Of a stretch of DNA of 32,752 bases, positions 16,605 to 24,255 are shown piece after piece. Numbering within the stretch: the first letter of the stretch is position 1; each line of letters opens with the position of its first letter. This DNA comes from Ruminococcus sp. (GTDB lineage Bacteria > Bacillota > Clostridia > Oscillospirales > Ruminococcaceae), in contig JAIDTI010000030.1 in NCBI GenBank assembly GCA_029060755.1, positions 1 to 32,752 of the forward strand. The letters are read 5' to 3'. A program made the position numbers and the translations under genes. The notes under the pieces were generated by a model that was not told the DNA's origin, searched no databases, and saw only the letters and a list, made by a program, of their open reading frames with translations.

Positions 16605-17797
16605 ATCAGCTTCACCAAATCAGGAAAAATTTCTATAGTGCGTTTAAGAATACCATTCATATAAGCGAGAGCAATACCATAATTGGTAAATGATACACCT
16701 TGTAATTCCGCAGATTTACGACGGTAAACAGTTTCTTTTTCATTGAGCATACAAGCACCGCAGTGAATAACGAGACTGAACTCTGATAAATCTTCAGGGA
16801 AATCACGTCCCGAACTAAGTGTAATCTGAAACTTTTTTCCTGTAAACTTTTCAAGCAGAGCAGGTAACTTAACACTTCCTATGTCACCGCATTGTCTGTG
16901 ATGAGTACAGCCCTCTGAAATAAGAATTTTCGCACCATTTTCAAGTGAATTTATTTTTGATGCACCTTTTACAGCTGTTTCGAGGAAACCCTTGTATCTT
17001 GCCATGAGGATAGAAAACGAAGTCAACGGCACATTTTCGGGGACGATTTTATTTACAACAGCAAAAGCCTGACTGTCAGTTATAACCATTTTCGGCGGAA
17101 CAGAAAGCTTGTCAAGAGTTTCAGCAAGTTCAAATTCTGTAGTAAATACAGCCATAGCATTTGAATCGAGAATATCTCTCAAAGTCTGAACTTGTGGGAG
17201 AATCATTCTGCCTTTAGGTGCGGCGGCATCAATCGGAGTAACAAGCACGAGCAAATCATTTTTCTGAATCAAATCGCCTACAATACGTTTTTCCGAGCCG
17301 TAATTTTTTGCAAGTGAGGCAATTTTTTCTTTAAGTTGAAAGATATTTGTATTATTGACTGCACTGACGGATATTTCATTATCAGACATAATATTTTTTC
17401 CATTCAAATCCGATTTGTTGTAAGCGATAATATATGGAATATCACGTTCTTTGAAAAGACTGATTAAATGCTTGTCACAGTTGGATAGTTCGTGACTTCC
17501 GTCCGTAACGAGTACAGCAATATCAGTTTTAGCAAGAATCTGACGGGTTTTTTTAATTCTGAGTTCACCGAGTTCACCCTCATCATCAAAACCGGGCGTA
17601 TCAATAATTTCCACCGCACCTAACGGCAGAAGCTCCATAGCCTTGTAAACAGGGTCGGTAGTAGTACCCTTTACATCTGAAACAACAGCTAAATCCTGTC
17701 CCGTAACAGCATTTACAAGACTTGATTTTCCTGCATTTCTCATTCCGAAAAAGCCGATGTGTATTCTTTCACCAGACGGTGTATCATTTAAAGACAT
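16601..17797 (-). CDS. hydF: [FeFe]-hydrogenase H-cluster maturation GTPase
   Basis: HydF is the scaffold on which the 2Fe subcluster of [FeFe]-hydrogenase is assembled before transfer to the hydrogenase. The 398-residue protein starts with a GTPase domain: P-loop GMRNAGKSS (18-26), DTPG (66-69) and NKSD (127-130). A middle dimerisation region follows, and the C-terminal domain carries the cluster ligands as C297-x-H299, 45 residues, then HCGAC with H345, C346 and C349. The ATG at 17795-17797 has AAGGAG 9 nt upstream; an in-frame start at 17860 would overlap the dockerin gene. HydE, HydG and the hydrogenase are not in this window. Strongly indicates hydrogen-producing fermentation. Confidence 0.95.
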   Translation of the reverse strand: MSLNDTPSGERIHIGFFGMRNAGKSSLVNAVTGQDLAVVSDVKGTTTDPVYKAMELLPLGAVEIIDTPGFDDEGELGELRIKKTRQILAKTDIAVLVTDGSHELSNCDKHLISLFKERDIPYIIAYNKSDLNGKNIMSDNEISVSAVNNTNIFQLKEKIASLAKNYGSEKRIVGDLIQKNDLLVLVTPIDAAAPKGRMILPQVQTLRDILDSNAMAVFTTEFELAETLDKLSVPPKMVITDSQAFAVVNKIVPENVPLTSFSILMARYKGFLETAVKGASKINSLENGAKILISEGCTHHRQCGDIGSVKLPALLEKFTGKKFQITLSSGRDFPEDLSEFSLVIHCGACMLNEKETVYRRKSAELQGVSFTNYGIALAYMNGILKRTIEIFPDLVKLI

Positions 17798-17813
17798 AAA
17801 AAACATCTCCTTA

Positions 17814-18956
17814 TTATAGCGCAAGATTAAGTTCAAATTCCACACCGTTATCAAATTCAATAACAGCCCAGAAATGTTGCCAGTCTGTAGTACCTTTTAC
17901 CCAGCCTTGTATCAGCTTTACATCATATCCCTTGTATGCCGCATAAGCTGCCAGTGTTCCGTTGTATTGTATGCACTGTCCTTTTTTATGATTTATAGTA
18001 GCATCTACATACGAAACATTAACAATTTCATTCCAGTCATCAGGGTCAGAAGCATAAGTAAGATTTTCAGTAATCCACTGTTTCATATACATGATTCTTT
18101 CAAATGTAGATTCATTGGTGAAATGTTCCTTTTCAAATTCAGCAAGTATTTTCTTGTCATTTGCTGATACATAGCTTGTCCATGATAGATAAGGCGTTTC
18201 ACCCTGTTCATTGTATACAGGTATATCATCATGTGATTTTTTTGCCTGTTGCATAAAAGTAATATTGTAAGGGTCAAGACTGCTGTACTGTGATGCCTGA
18301 TAAAATTTTTCGCCGTCACGAATCTGATAAGGTTTCATCTCAATGCTGATATAATCAATATTTGGAAGACTCCAGCTTTCATACTTATGATAATTAGTAT
18401 TTTCCAGTTTTATTTTAGGAAGACTTATATGAGCCATACCATTAGTGGTTTTAACATCTGTATTAAATAATTCATTACTGCCATAGATATAATCTTCATT
18501 GCAAAAGCTGTGTATTGCTGTAATTTCATAGCCTTCTGCCTCATCTTCCGAACTCCACTCAATATCCAGATACATACCGTCATCGGAAACAGTTTCATTG
18601 ACAGAATATAATGCTTTAAATTCCTTAGTCAGTTCAAGATATTCATAAATATCCTTATAGACGTTGTGAGTAGAGGTATAGGAATAGTATGCTAAAGCAA
18701 TAGAAGCATCTTTGCTGTCAACTTGTCCGCTTTCATCTATATCACCAGCAGAAATCTGTGCATCTGTCCAGTCTGTTTCTTCCCCTGTAGAACTTGCAGA
18801 ATAGTATACAAGAATATCAGTAGCATCTTTTGCATCAATAATTCCGTCACTATTGCAGTCGCCCAGACTGTATGTGTTTTCTGCGAATGATGTTATACCT
18901 GCACATGAAACGACAGTCAATACTGCTGAAAGAATTGCAGAAAAAATTTTTTTCAC
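17814..18956 (-). CDS. Secreted dockerin protein with transglutaminase-like domain
   Basis: The 380-residue protein has a signal peptide (MKKIFSAILSAVLTVVSCAG, cleavage near SFA at about 25). A type I dockerin with two calcium loops (CNSDGIIDAKDATDIL and DIDESGQVDSKDASIAL) occupies about residues 30-95, at the N-terminus, which is less common than C-terminal placement. The C-terminal part is transglutaminase-like: C328 in KKGQCIQYNG, H361 in WQHFWAV. The usual third residue, Asp, is replaced by N377 (FELNLAL), and the protein stops three residues later, so the domain looks cut short or degenerate. It starts with GTG, supported by GGAGATG 7 nt upstream. The stop is 16 bp before hydF. Confidence 0.82.
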   Translation of the reverse strand: MKKIFSAILSAVLTVVSCAGITSFAENTYSLGDCNSDGIIDAKDATDILVYYSASSTGEETDWTDAQISAGDIDESGQVDSKDASIALAYYSYTSTHNVYKDIYEYLELTKEFKALYSVNETVSDDGMYLDIEWSSEDEAEGYEITAIHSFCNEDYIYGSNELFNTDVKTTNGMAHISLPKIKLENTNYHKYESWSLPNIDYISIEMKPYQIRDGEKFYQASQYSSLDPYNITFMQQAKKSHDDIPVYNEQGETPYLSWTSYVSANDKKILAEFEKEHFTNESTFERIMYMKQWITENLTYASDPDDWNEIVNVSYVDATINHKKGQCIQYNGTLAAYAAYKGYDVKLIQGWVKGTTDWQHFWAVIEFDNGVEFELNLAL

Positions 18957-18986
18957 TTATATCATCTCCATATTTATAAAAATAAA

Positions 18987-19017
18987 TGATAACCGACGAT
19001 ATTACAGTCGGTTATCA
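18987..19017 (-). terminator. Intrinsic terminator after the lipoprotein gene
   Basis: A perfect 11-bp stem (TGATAACCGAC at 18987-18997, GTCGGTTATCA at 19007-19017) with a 9-nt loop is followed on the minus strand by TTTATTTTTATAAAT. It lies 11 bp past the lipoprotein stop and separates it from the dockerin-hydF unit. Confidence 0.85.
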
Positions 19018-19028
19018 GTTAAATAAAT

Positions 19029-19610
19029 TTACGAATCTGATTTGATTTTAAATTTTATTGATTTGATTTCACTATCATTCAAAAATTTAAATTCAATATA
19101 TGAAATATCATCATCATTTAAATAATAGCATATTCTGTTATCTGAATCTTCGTCAGGAGTTCCGAAAACTTCAATTACTTGTTTTCTTGATGTCTGATAA
19201 GAAAAACCATTATATTCAAAATCAAGATTTTCAAAACCAAAATCAGGATTTAACTCTAAAAAACAGACATAATTATTGCTGAAATCTTCGTTTATTTCCT
19301 CATCTTCATAATAACAATCACTTATAATAACTCTGCCTATTCTATAATCCCCATCATAGATAGCACCGTATAAATCGTTTTCGTTAACTACGATTGATGT
19401 GTCATTATCAAATTGCAAATCACCGATTTCTGAAAATTTGCAGGGAATTTGAAAATCTTTTCCAAGCAAATGAACTGATGTGCTGAATTTATATTCTGAT
19501 TCCTGTTTTGTCGATATTTCTGTAGAAGAATTATCCGTTTTACCTGCACTGCAACTGCATAAAGATAATGTCATAAAAAAACAGAATATCAGATACAATT
19601 TTTTTTTCAT
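19029..19610 (-). CDS. Putative lipoprotein, 193 aa
   Basis: The N-terminus MKKKLYLIFCFFMTLSLCSCSAG has a lipoprotein signal with a likely lipobox L-C-S-C (cysteine at about residue 20), so the protein should be lipid-anchored on the outer face of the membrane. The mature part is acidic and beta-rich, with FSNNYVCFLELNPDFGFEN, FSYQTSRKQVIEVFGTPDED and YYLNDDDISYIEFKF, resembling small SmpA/BamE-like folds (FGTPDE after a turn). The function is unknown. The ATG has GGGGATA about 6 nt upstream. It follows ldh by 34 bp with no terminator between, so it may be transcribed with it. Confidence 0.65.
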   Translation of the reverse strand: MKKKLYLIFCFFMTLSLCSCSAGKTDNSSTEISTKQESEYKFSTSVHLLGKDFQIPCKFSEIGDLQFDNDTSIVVNENDLYGAIYDGDYRIGRVIISDCYYEDEEINEDFSNNYVCFLELNPDFGFENLDFEYNGFSYQTSRKQVIEVFGTPDEDSDNRICYYLNDDDISYIEFKFLNDSEIKSIKFKIKSDS

Positions 19611-19644
19611 TTAAATATCCCCTATATCAACCAATACATACTAA

Positions 19645-20592
19645 TTAAAATTCAAGACTGTTTATAACCTTTTTAAGAGCAGCAGCACTTGCCTGAAGTT
19701 TAGCGATTTCCTCATCAGTAAGAGCAGGAGCAACTTCTTTTTCGATACCGTGACCGCCGATAACAGCAGGCAGACTGAGACAGACATCATTTATACCATA
19801 TCTTCCGCTGATAAGAGTTGAGACAGTTCTTATGTTATTTGCATCTCTGAGAATATCATCACAGATTTTGTTTACAGTGAGAGAGATAGCATAGAAAGTT
19901 GCACCTTTACGCTTGATAACCTCACCGCCAGCCTTGCGGACTTCTACAATAATTTCATCTTTGTCGATAGTTTCGTGATTCTGGTCGGCGCAGTATTCAT
20001 CAAGAGAAACACCTGCAATATTAGTAACAGACCATGGAATCATGGAAGTATCGCCATGTTCACCAAATACATAGGCATGAACGCTGTTCGGACTAAGATT
20101 AAGGTGGTCTGCAATGCTTGAACGAAGTCTTGACGTATCAAGAGCAGTACCCGAACCCATAACCTGAGTTGGCTTTAAATCCGTGCATTTAAGTATAGCA
20201 TATGTGATAATGTCAACAGGATTGCTTACAACTACATAGATTGCATCAGGAGCAGCCTTTGCAACTTTTGGCATAACTTCCTTTATAATATTTACATTTG
20301 CCTGAGCCAAATCAAGTCTTGTCTGACCAGGTTTACGTGCGAGACCGAGAGTTACAACAACGATGTCAGAACCTTCTGCATCATCATAAGTACCATCGAA
20401 AACCTCAACATTGTGACTGAATGAAACACCCTGACGAATATCCATAGCTTCGCCCTTTGCCTTTTCCTTGTTTATATCAATAAGGACAATATCGGAGCAA
20501 GTTCCTGCAACTGCGAAAGTATACGCACAAGTTGCACCCACATTTCCTGCACCAAGAATAGTAATTTTCTTTCCGCCCTTGCTGTTTGCCAT
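19645..20592 (-). CDS. L-lactate/malate dehydrogenase family (annotated ldh, specificity uncertain)
   Basis: This NAD-dependent dehydrogenase has the Rossmann motif GAGNVG (14-19), D39 for NAD choice, the substrate loop LGLARKPGQTR (82-92), D152 and R155, and catalytic H179 in GEHGDT. The family includes lactate and malate dehydrogenases. The discriminating loop residue (Gln102 in classical LDH numbering) is R86 here, as in malate dehydrogenases, so the automatic LDH label may be wrong; the rest of the sequence resembles clostridial LDH. The start has GGAGG about 8 nt upstream and a promoter at 20637-20665. It lies opposite mazF in a divergent arrangement. Confidence 0.88.
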   Translation of the reverse strand: MANSKGGKKITILGAGNVGATCAYTFAVAGTCSDIVLIDINKEKAKGEAMDIRQGVSFSHNVEVFDGTYDDAEGSDIVVVTLGLARKPGQTRLDLAQANVNIIKEVMPKVAKAAPDAIYVVVSNPVDIITYAILKCTDLKPTQVMGSGTALDTSRLRSSIADHLNLSPNSVHAYVFGEHGDTSMIPWSVTNIAGVSLDEYCADQNHETIDKDEIIVEVRKAGGEVIKRKGATFYAISLTVNKICDDILRDANNIRTVSTLISGRYGINDVCLSLPAVIGGHGIEKEVAPALTDEEIAKLQASAAALKKVINSLEF

Positions 20593-20636
20593 AAAAAAAC
20601 CTCCAGTTTATGATTGTTAATATTTCTACAATTTCT

Positions 20637-20665
20637 ATTATATCAATATTTCTCAAAAATAGCAA
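20637..20665 (-). promoter_or_regulatory. Promoter of the lactate/malate dehydrogenase gene
   Basis: TTGCTA (20660-20665), a 17-bp spacer and TATAAT (20637-20642) on the minus strand precede the gene by 44 bp. Confidence 0.65.
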
Positions 20666-20779
20666 TAGAAACTGTATTAATTTTCTGTAAAATCGTAAAA
20701 TCACACAAAATTATAGATAAAATAGCATTTCTTTTTTCATATTGAATAATTTTACCATGTTAACCGTTCAAAACAAAAA

Positions 20780-20808
20780 TTCATATAATATATCAGATAT
20801 TGTATAAT
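20780..20808 (+). promoter_or_regulatory. Possible mazF promoter
   Basis: TTCATA (20780-20785), a 17-bp spacer and TATAAT (20803-20808) lie about 60 bp before the mazF start. The region between this and the ldh promoter is AT-rich with no antitoxin open frame. Confidence 0.5.
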
Positions 20809-20868
20809 TGTGAAAATAGTGTGCAATAATAGAAGCAAATAAATAACAAATAAAAGGAGCTGAATATC

Positions 20869-21216
20869 ATGTCAGTTAAGCGAGGAGAAATATATTATGC
20901 GGATTTAAGCCCTGTTGTCGGTTCAGAGCAGGGCGGAATCAGACCAGTACTTATAGTTCAGAACGATGTCGGAAACAGGCACAGCCCTACAGTTATAGCC
21001 GCAGCTATAACAAGTCAGCGTGCAAAGAATCATCTTCCCACACATATAGAAGTGCAAGCCGATAAATGTGGACTTGCGAAAGACAGTATCGTCCTTCTGG
21101 AGCAGATAAGGACAATAGACAAAAAGCGTCTCAAGGACAAAATGGGTGAACTTGACTTAAACTCAATGGACAAAGTAAATACTGCACTTTCCATAAGTTT
21201 CGGACTTGAAATATAG
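20869..21216 (+). CDS. mazF: MazF/PemK-type endoribonuclease (EndoA-like)
   Basis: The 115-residue protein closely resembles Bacillus NdoA/EndoA: MSVKRGEIYYADLSPVVGSE matches its start and R25 and T48, the catalytic pair of that enzyme, are both present. It should cut mRNA at short single-stranded recognition sites. AAAGGAGC is 8 nt before the ATG. In Bacillus the gene follows a small antitoxin (NdoAI/MazE); here the 160 bp upstream hold no such frame, only promoter-like DNA. An antitoxin could be encoded elsewhere, or the toxin may be controlled differently. It is 107 bp from the next gene, which has its own promoter. Confidence 0.93.
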   Translation: MSVKRGEIYYADLSPVVGSEQGGIRPVLIVQNDVGNRHSPTVIAAAITSQRAKNHLPTHIEVQADKCGLAKDSIVLLEQIRTIDKKRLKDKMGELDLNSMDKVNTALSISFGLEI

Positions 21217-21256
21217 GGGATTTTTTTGGTATTTTGTGAATTTAGGGAGTAACCTG

Positions 21257-21285
21257 TTGACTTTTTGTGTATATTATGTTAAAAT
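21257..21285 (+). promoter_or_regulatory. Promoter of the CPBP protease gene
   Basis: TTGACT (21257-21262), a 17-bp spacer and TAAAAT (21280-21285) lie 39 bp before the start codon on the plus strand. Confidence 0.65.
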
Positions 21286-21323
21286 ATTAATTGCATAATA
21301 TATGCAGAAAGTAGGGATTTTTT

Positions 21324-22337
21324 ATGGAAAACACAAACAATTGGTATCAGCCACCCGATTCACCGCCTGTTCCTGATAAGAAGAAAATTTTCAGGAAGCA
21401 GATAAACTTCATATCAGGAAGTCTTCTGATATATACAGTAATATTATTTGCAGTTGCCATTGTATATATGATTGCCGTAGAAGTTGTAGAAATAATCATT
21501 GCAGGAATAAAGCAGGAAACATTTGATTATGATGCTTTTATGGAACAGTTTCAGGAAACCGATATGGGCACGGGTCTTGCGGTAATAATAGGCTGTCTGT
21601 TTATGCTGTTGTTTTATTTTAAACGGATAAAGCCTAAACAGATATTTATAAAAAGACAAAAGAAAATGACCATATCAAAACTTTTGATGCTGATATGTGT
21701 TCTTATGTGTATACAATTCCCGATAAGCCTTTTTGACGTATTTTTTGAGGCATTACTTAATCAGTTAGGCTTTTCGGCACAGGCGGCAATAGAATCATCA
21801 CAGGCAGGCAGTACAACAATATCAATGATGCTTTATGCGGGATTTATAGGACCATTTGCGGAAGAATTTGTATATCGTGGATATACAATGCAGTCACTTG
21901 AAAGAACGGGAGCAGGAAAAGGCTATGCACTTTTAATATCGTCAATACTTTTCGGAATAATGCACGCCAATCCCACGCAGTCAGTGTATGCAGTATTTGC
22001 AGGACTTGTATTCGGCTATACGGCAATGGAATATGGTATTATATGGTCAATGATTCTGCATATGCTCAATAATTTTCTGTTCGGAGATGTTCTTGTATTC
22101 CTGACAAGAAACCTGCCTGAAAATATAAGTAACCTGATAGGAATACTTATTATGCTGTTTTTGTTTTTGGCAGGAATATTGATTCTCATAGTAAAGAGAA
22201 AGTCACTGTCTGCATATATAAGGGAAAATTTTGCTACAGATGCTGAATGTTATAAACTGACGTTCACAAGTATCTTGTTTTTGCTTTTCATTTCGGTAAA
22301 TATTTTCATGGCAGTAATGCAGATACAGGCGGTGTAA
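21324..22337 (+). CDS. CPBP/Rce1-type intramembrane metalloprotease
   Basis: The family (ABI/CPBP, related to eukaryotic Rce1) cleaves substrates within the membrane using a metal or glutamate. The 337-residue protein is polytopic, with a proline-rich cytoplasmic start (WYQPPDSPPVPDKKK). All three signature motifs are present: E180-E181-xxx-R185 (AEEFVYRG), F210-xxx-H214 (FGIMH), and H246-xxx-N250 (HMLNN). About eight hydrophobic helices can be placed. The ATG has an AGGGA sequence upstream and its own promoter. It is followed 3 bp later by a membrane gene in the same operon. The substrate is unknown; some relatives mature peptide pheromones or bacteriocins. Confidence 0.92.
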   Translation: MENTNNWYQPPDSPPVPDKKKIFRKQINFISGSLLIYTVILFAVAIVYMIAVEVVEIIIAGIKQETFDYDAFMEQFQETDMGTGLAVIIGCLFMLLFYFKRIKPKQIFIKRQKKMTISKLLMLICVLMCIQFPISLFDVFFEALLNQLGFSAQAAIESSQAGSTTISMMLYAGFIGPFAEEFVYRGYTMQSLERTGAGKGYALLISSILFGIMHANPTQSVYAVFAGLVFGYTAMEYGIIWSMILHMLNNFLFGDVLVFLTRNLPENISNLIGILIMLFLFLAGILILIVKRKSLSAYIRENFATDAECYKLTFTSILFLLFISVNIFMAVMQIQAV

Positions 22338-22340
22338 ACC

Positions 22341-23321
22341 ATGAGTAAGAGAAAGCACAGACGAAAGAAACAGCTTTCTGATGAAGAAAAAGAACATCGC
22401 AGACAGCTTGCGGAGAAACGTAAAGAACGTCAGAAACTTGAAAAAAAGCGTATGATTGCAGAATTTAGTGCAGTTACATTGACAGGGATAATATTTTTAG
22501 CGATAATGATATTGTCAGCAATATTCAATCCAAAACTGCTTGTTATATTTTTGATTGCAGTTGCGGTAATATTCATATTGCTTTTAGACCAGAGTGGAAT
22601 CAGAAGTTTTTTATTCCGCTGGTATCCTGATAAATTTGTATTTGCGGAAGAACTCAAAGAACACGACACAAAGCGTTCTGTACCAATGCAGTTAGCAAGT
22701 ACAATAAGCTGGTATATGTTCATGCTTATGCTGTTCAGCCATAGCAGTATTTTTTCAGTAATATGGCTTATATGTGTAGGAGTGGGCTTGTATTATATGC
22801 TGACAGACGAAAGGTACTCACTTGAAAAGGGAGCGAAGTATGAGTGTTCCCTACTGTACTTGCTGTTAACGCCCATATATGTACTTATTATGGTAATGTA
22901 TAATGTGCGTATAACAAAGCCGTTCATAGTTTTTACAGCGGTATTTACTGTAATATTCAGTTTAATATATGCTGTCTGTATACATAATGGAAATAAGATA
23001 TATACACGCCTGATTTATGGAATCATAGTATCAATTGCGTGTGCATCATCAGGATTTCTGCTGATAAATAAGAGTCTTGATTTCAGCGAACCGCATCAGT
23101 ACAGGCTTACAGTTGAGGACAAGGACTATTCAAGCGGACGAAGCTCAACATACTATATTTATACGCAGGACTGGAAAAATCCTGATAAACTGCTTGACAT
23201 AAAGGTAAACCGTGACAAATACTATGAGCTTGAAATCGGCGACAGCGTGATTATAGAAGCATACAACGGCACATTCAACGCAGAACATTATGAATATATA
23301 AAAAAAGCACCCGTTCAGTAG
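22341..23321 (+). CDS. Hypothetical multi-pass membrane protein, 326 aa
   Basis: No family is recognised. The first 38 residues are extremely basic and charged, probably a coiled coil (SDEEKEHRRQLAEKRKERQK). About seven hydrophobic segments follow (residues about 41-240). The C-terminal 85 residues are soluble, beta-rich and likely extracytoplasmic (YRLTVEDKDYSSGRSSTYYI). The start is 3 bp after the protease stop, so the two genes are probably translationally linked, which suggests it may be a partner or substrate of that protease. Its last codons overlap the terminator stem at 23303-23334. Confidence 0.65.
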   Translation: MSKRKHRRKKQLSDEEKEHRRQLAEKRKERQKLEKKRMIAEFSAVTLTGIIFLAIMILSAIFNPKLLVIFLIAVAVIFILLLDQSGIRSFLFRWYPDKFVFAEELKEHDTKRSVPMQLASTISWYMFMLMLFSHSSIFSVIWLICVGVGLYYMLTDERYSLEKGAKYECSLLYLLLTPIYVLIMVMYNVRITKPFIVFTAVFTVIFSLIYAVCIHNGNKIYTRLIYGIIVSIACASSGFLLINKSLDFSEPHQYRLTVEDKDYSSGRSSTYYIYTQDWKNPDKLLDIKVNRDKYYELEIGDSVIIEAYNGTFNAEHYEYIKKAPVQ

Positions 23322-23334
23322 AGCGAGTGCTTTT
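23303..23334. terminator. Bidirectional terminator between convergent genes
   Basis: AAAAGCACCCG (23303-23313) and CGAGTGCTTTT (23324-23334) pair over 11 positions with one mismatch around a 10-nt loop. The A/T flanks supply a T-run in either direction, and the genes on both sides converge here. Confidence 0.8.
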
Positions 23335-23337
23335 AAT

Positions 23338-23571
23338 TTATTCAATCGTAACAGCAACTTTAAGGTCTTTTTTAGCTGCGCCTGCTCTCATGATAGTACG
23401 GAGAGCCTTAGCAATTCTGCCCTGTTTTCCGATTACACGACCCATATCATCAGGAGCGACAGAGAGGTGAAAATTAATTACACCCTCCTCATCGGGAGCA
23501 TCTTCAACTATTTTAATAGCAGACTTGTCTTCAACTAAACCTGCTGTAATTGCATAAAGTAAGTCTTTCAT
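23338..23571 (-). CDS. khpA: KH-domain RNA-binding protein KhpA
   Basis: KhpA (YlqC) is a small RNA-binding protein that partners with KhpB and affects cell division and translation in Firmicutes. Counting from the chosen ATG it is 77 residues long, normal for the family. The KH GxxG loop is GKQG at 48-51 within GRVIGKQGRIAKALRTI. The start at 23569-23571 follows GGAGG by about 8 nt; an in-frame start at 23619 would add residues unlike the family. It follows rpsP on the same strand across a GC-rich stem-loop. In many Firmicutes the next genes are rimM and trmD, which are absent here. Confidence 0.93.
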   Translation of the reverse strand: MKDLLYAITAGLVEDKSAIKIVEDAPDEEGVINFHLSVAPDDMGRVIGKQGRIAKALRTIMRAGAAKKDLKVAVTIE

Positions 23572-23604
23572 AAAAAATTCCTCCATAGGAAAAAGCATCT
23601 GGAA

Positions 23605-23639
23605 CAGAGGCAGAGACAAAAGTCTCTCCTCCTCCTCTG
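23605..23639 (-). ncRNA. GC-rich intercistronic stem-loop between rpsP and khpA
   Basis: The inner stem AGAGAC/GTCTCT (23612-23617 and 23622-23627) around AAAA, plus an outer CAGAGG/CCTCTG (23605-23610 and 23634-23639) with an internal bulge, gives a strong hairpin in the transcript between the two genes. It has no T-run, so it is more likely a processing or translational control element than a terminator. Classed as structured RNA only for want of a better type. Confidence 0.45.
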
Positions 23640-23651
23640 CAAGATAAGAAA

Positions 23652-23894
23652 TTAAAGAATACCCTCAATTTTAAGAAGATTCTTAACTGTATCTGTAGGC
23701 TGTGCGCCCTTAGAAATCCAGTCTTTAGCCTTATCAGCATCAATTTTGATTACAGATGGTTCTTTAGTCGGGTCATAGTAGCCGATTTCCTCAACGAATC
23801 TGCCGTCTCTTGGGTATCTTGAATCAGCAACAACAACACGGTAGAAAGGAGCTTTCTTAGCACCCATTCTTCTAAGTCTGATTTTAACTGCCAT
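23652..23894 (-). CDS. rpsP: 30S ribosomal protein S16
   Basis: S16 is a small-subunit protein needed for early 30S assembly. The 80-residue sequence has the conserved start [20 protein letters not shown] and [19 protein letters not shown], followed by [17 protein letters not shown]. The ATG has CGGAGGTG about 6 nt upstream. It lies in the ylxM-ffh-rpsP-khpA order standard for Firmicutes, but with a small membrane gene inserted between ffh and rpsP. Confidence 0.97.
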   Translation of the reverse strand: MAVKIRLRRMGAKKAPFYRVVVADSRYPRDGRFVEEIGYYDPTKEPSVIKIDADKAKDWISKGAQPTDTVKNLLKIEGIL

Positions 23895-23966
23895 TTTAAA
23901 TTCACCTCCGGAAAAGTATTTTTGTATATATCAGGCGTTTTTACACGCATGAAATCATTGATAATA

Positions 23967-24242
23967 TTATTTAGAATCAATAACAAATGAGCTGATAATA
24001 ATAGCAATACCGATAAGAGTAAAAACAATTTTCAGTATAGTGCGAATAAGTTCATTTGAAGTAATTTTCTCAATAAGACTTGTCTTGAAAGCTATATGAA
24101 TCAGACTAACACCTATGATACATAAAACAAGTTCAGGCAGGGACATACTTTCTGAACTATGATGATAATGACTTCTTCTCCGTCTTATACGCATAAACAG
24201 CTGAAAGAAATCACCTATCATAATATTATAAATAACCCCCAT
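23967..24242 (-). CDS. Small membrane protein inserted between ffh and rpsP, 91 aa
   Basis: The protein has a basic stretch (MRIRRRRSHYHHSSES, with several histidines) followed by two hydrophobic helices (about residues 34-52 and 66-87). No family is recognised. The ATG at 24240-24242 has AGAGGA 6 nt upstream; an in-frame start at 24302 would overlap the ffh 3' end and add residues already part of that gene. It begins 13 bp after the ffh stop. The highly expressed translation operon around it normally has no such gene here, so its presence is unusual; a membrane role related to signal-recognition-particle targeting is possible but unsupported. Confidence 0.55.
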   Translation of the reverse strand: MGVIYNIMIGDFFQLFMRIRRRRSHYHHSSESMSLPELVLCIIGVSLIHIAFKTSLIEKITSNELIRTILKIVFTLIGIAIIISSFVIDSK

Positions 24243-24255
24243 AAAATATCCTCTT

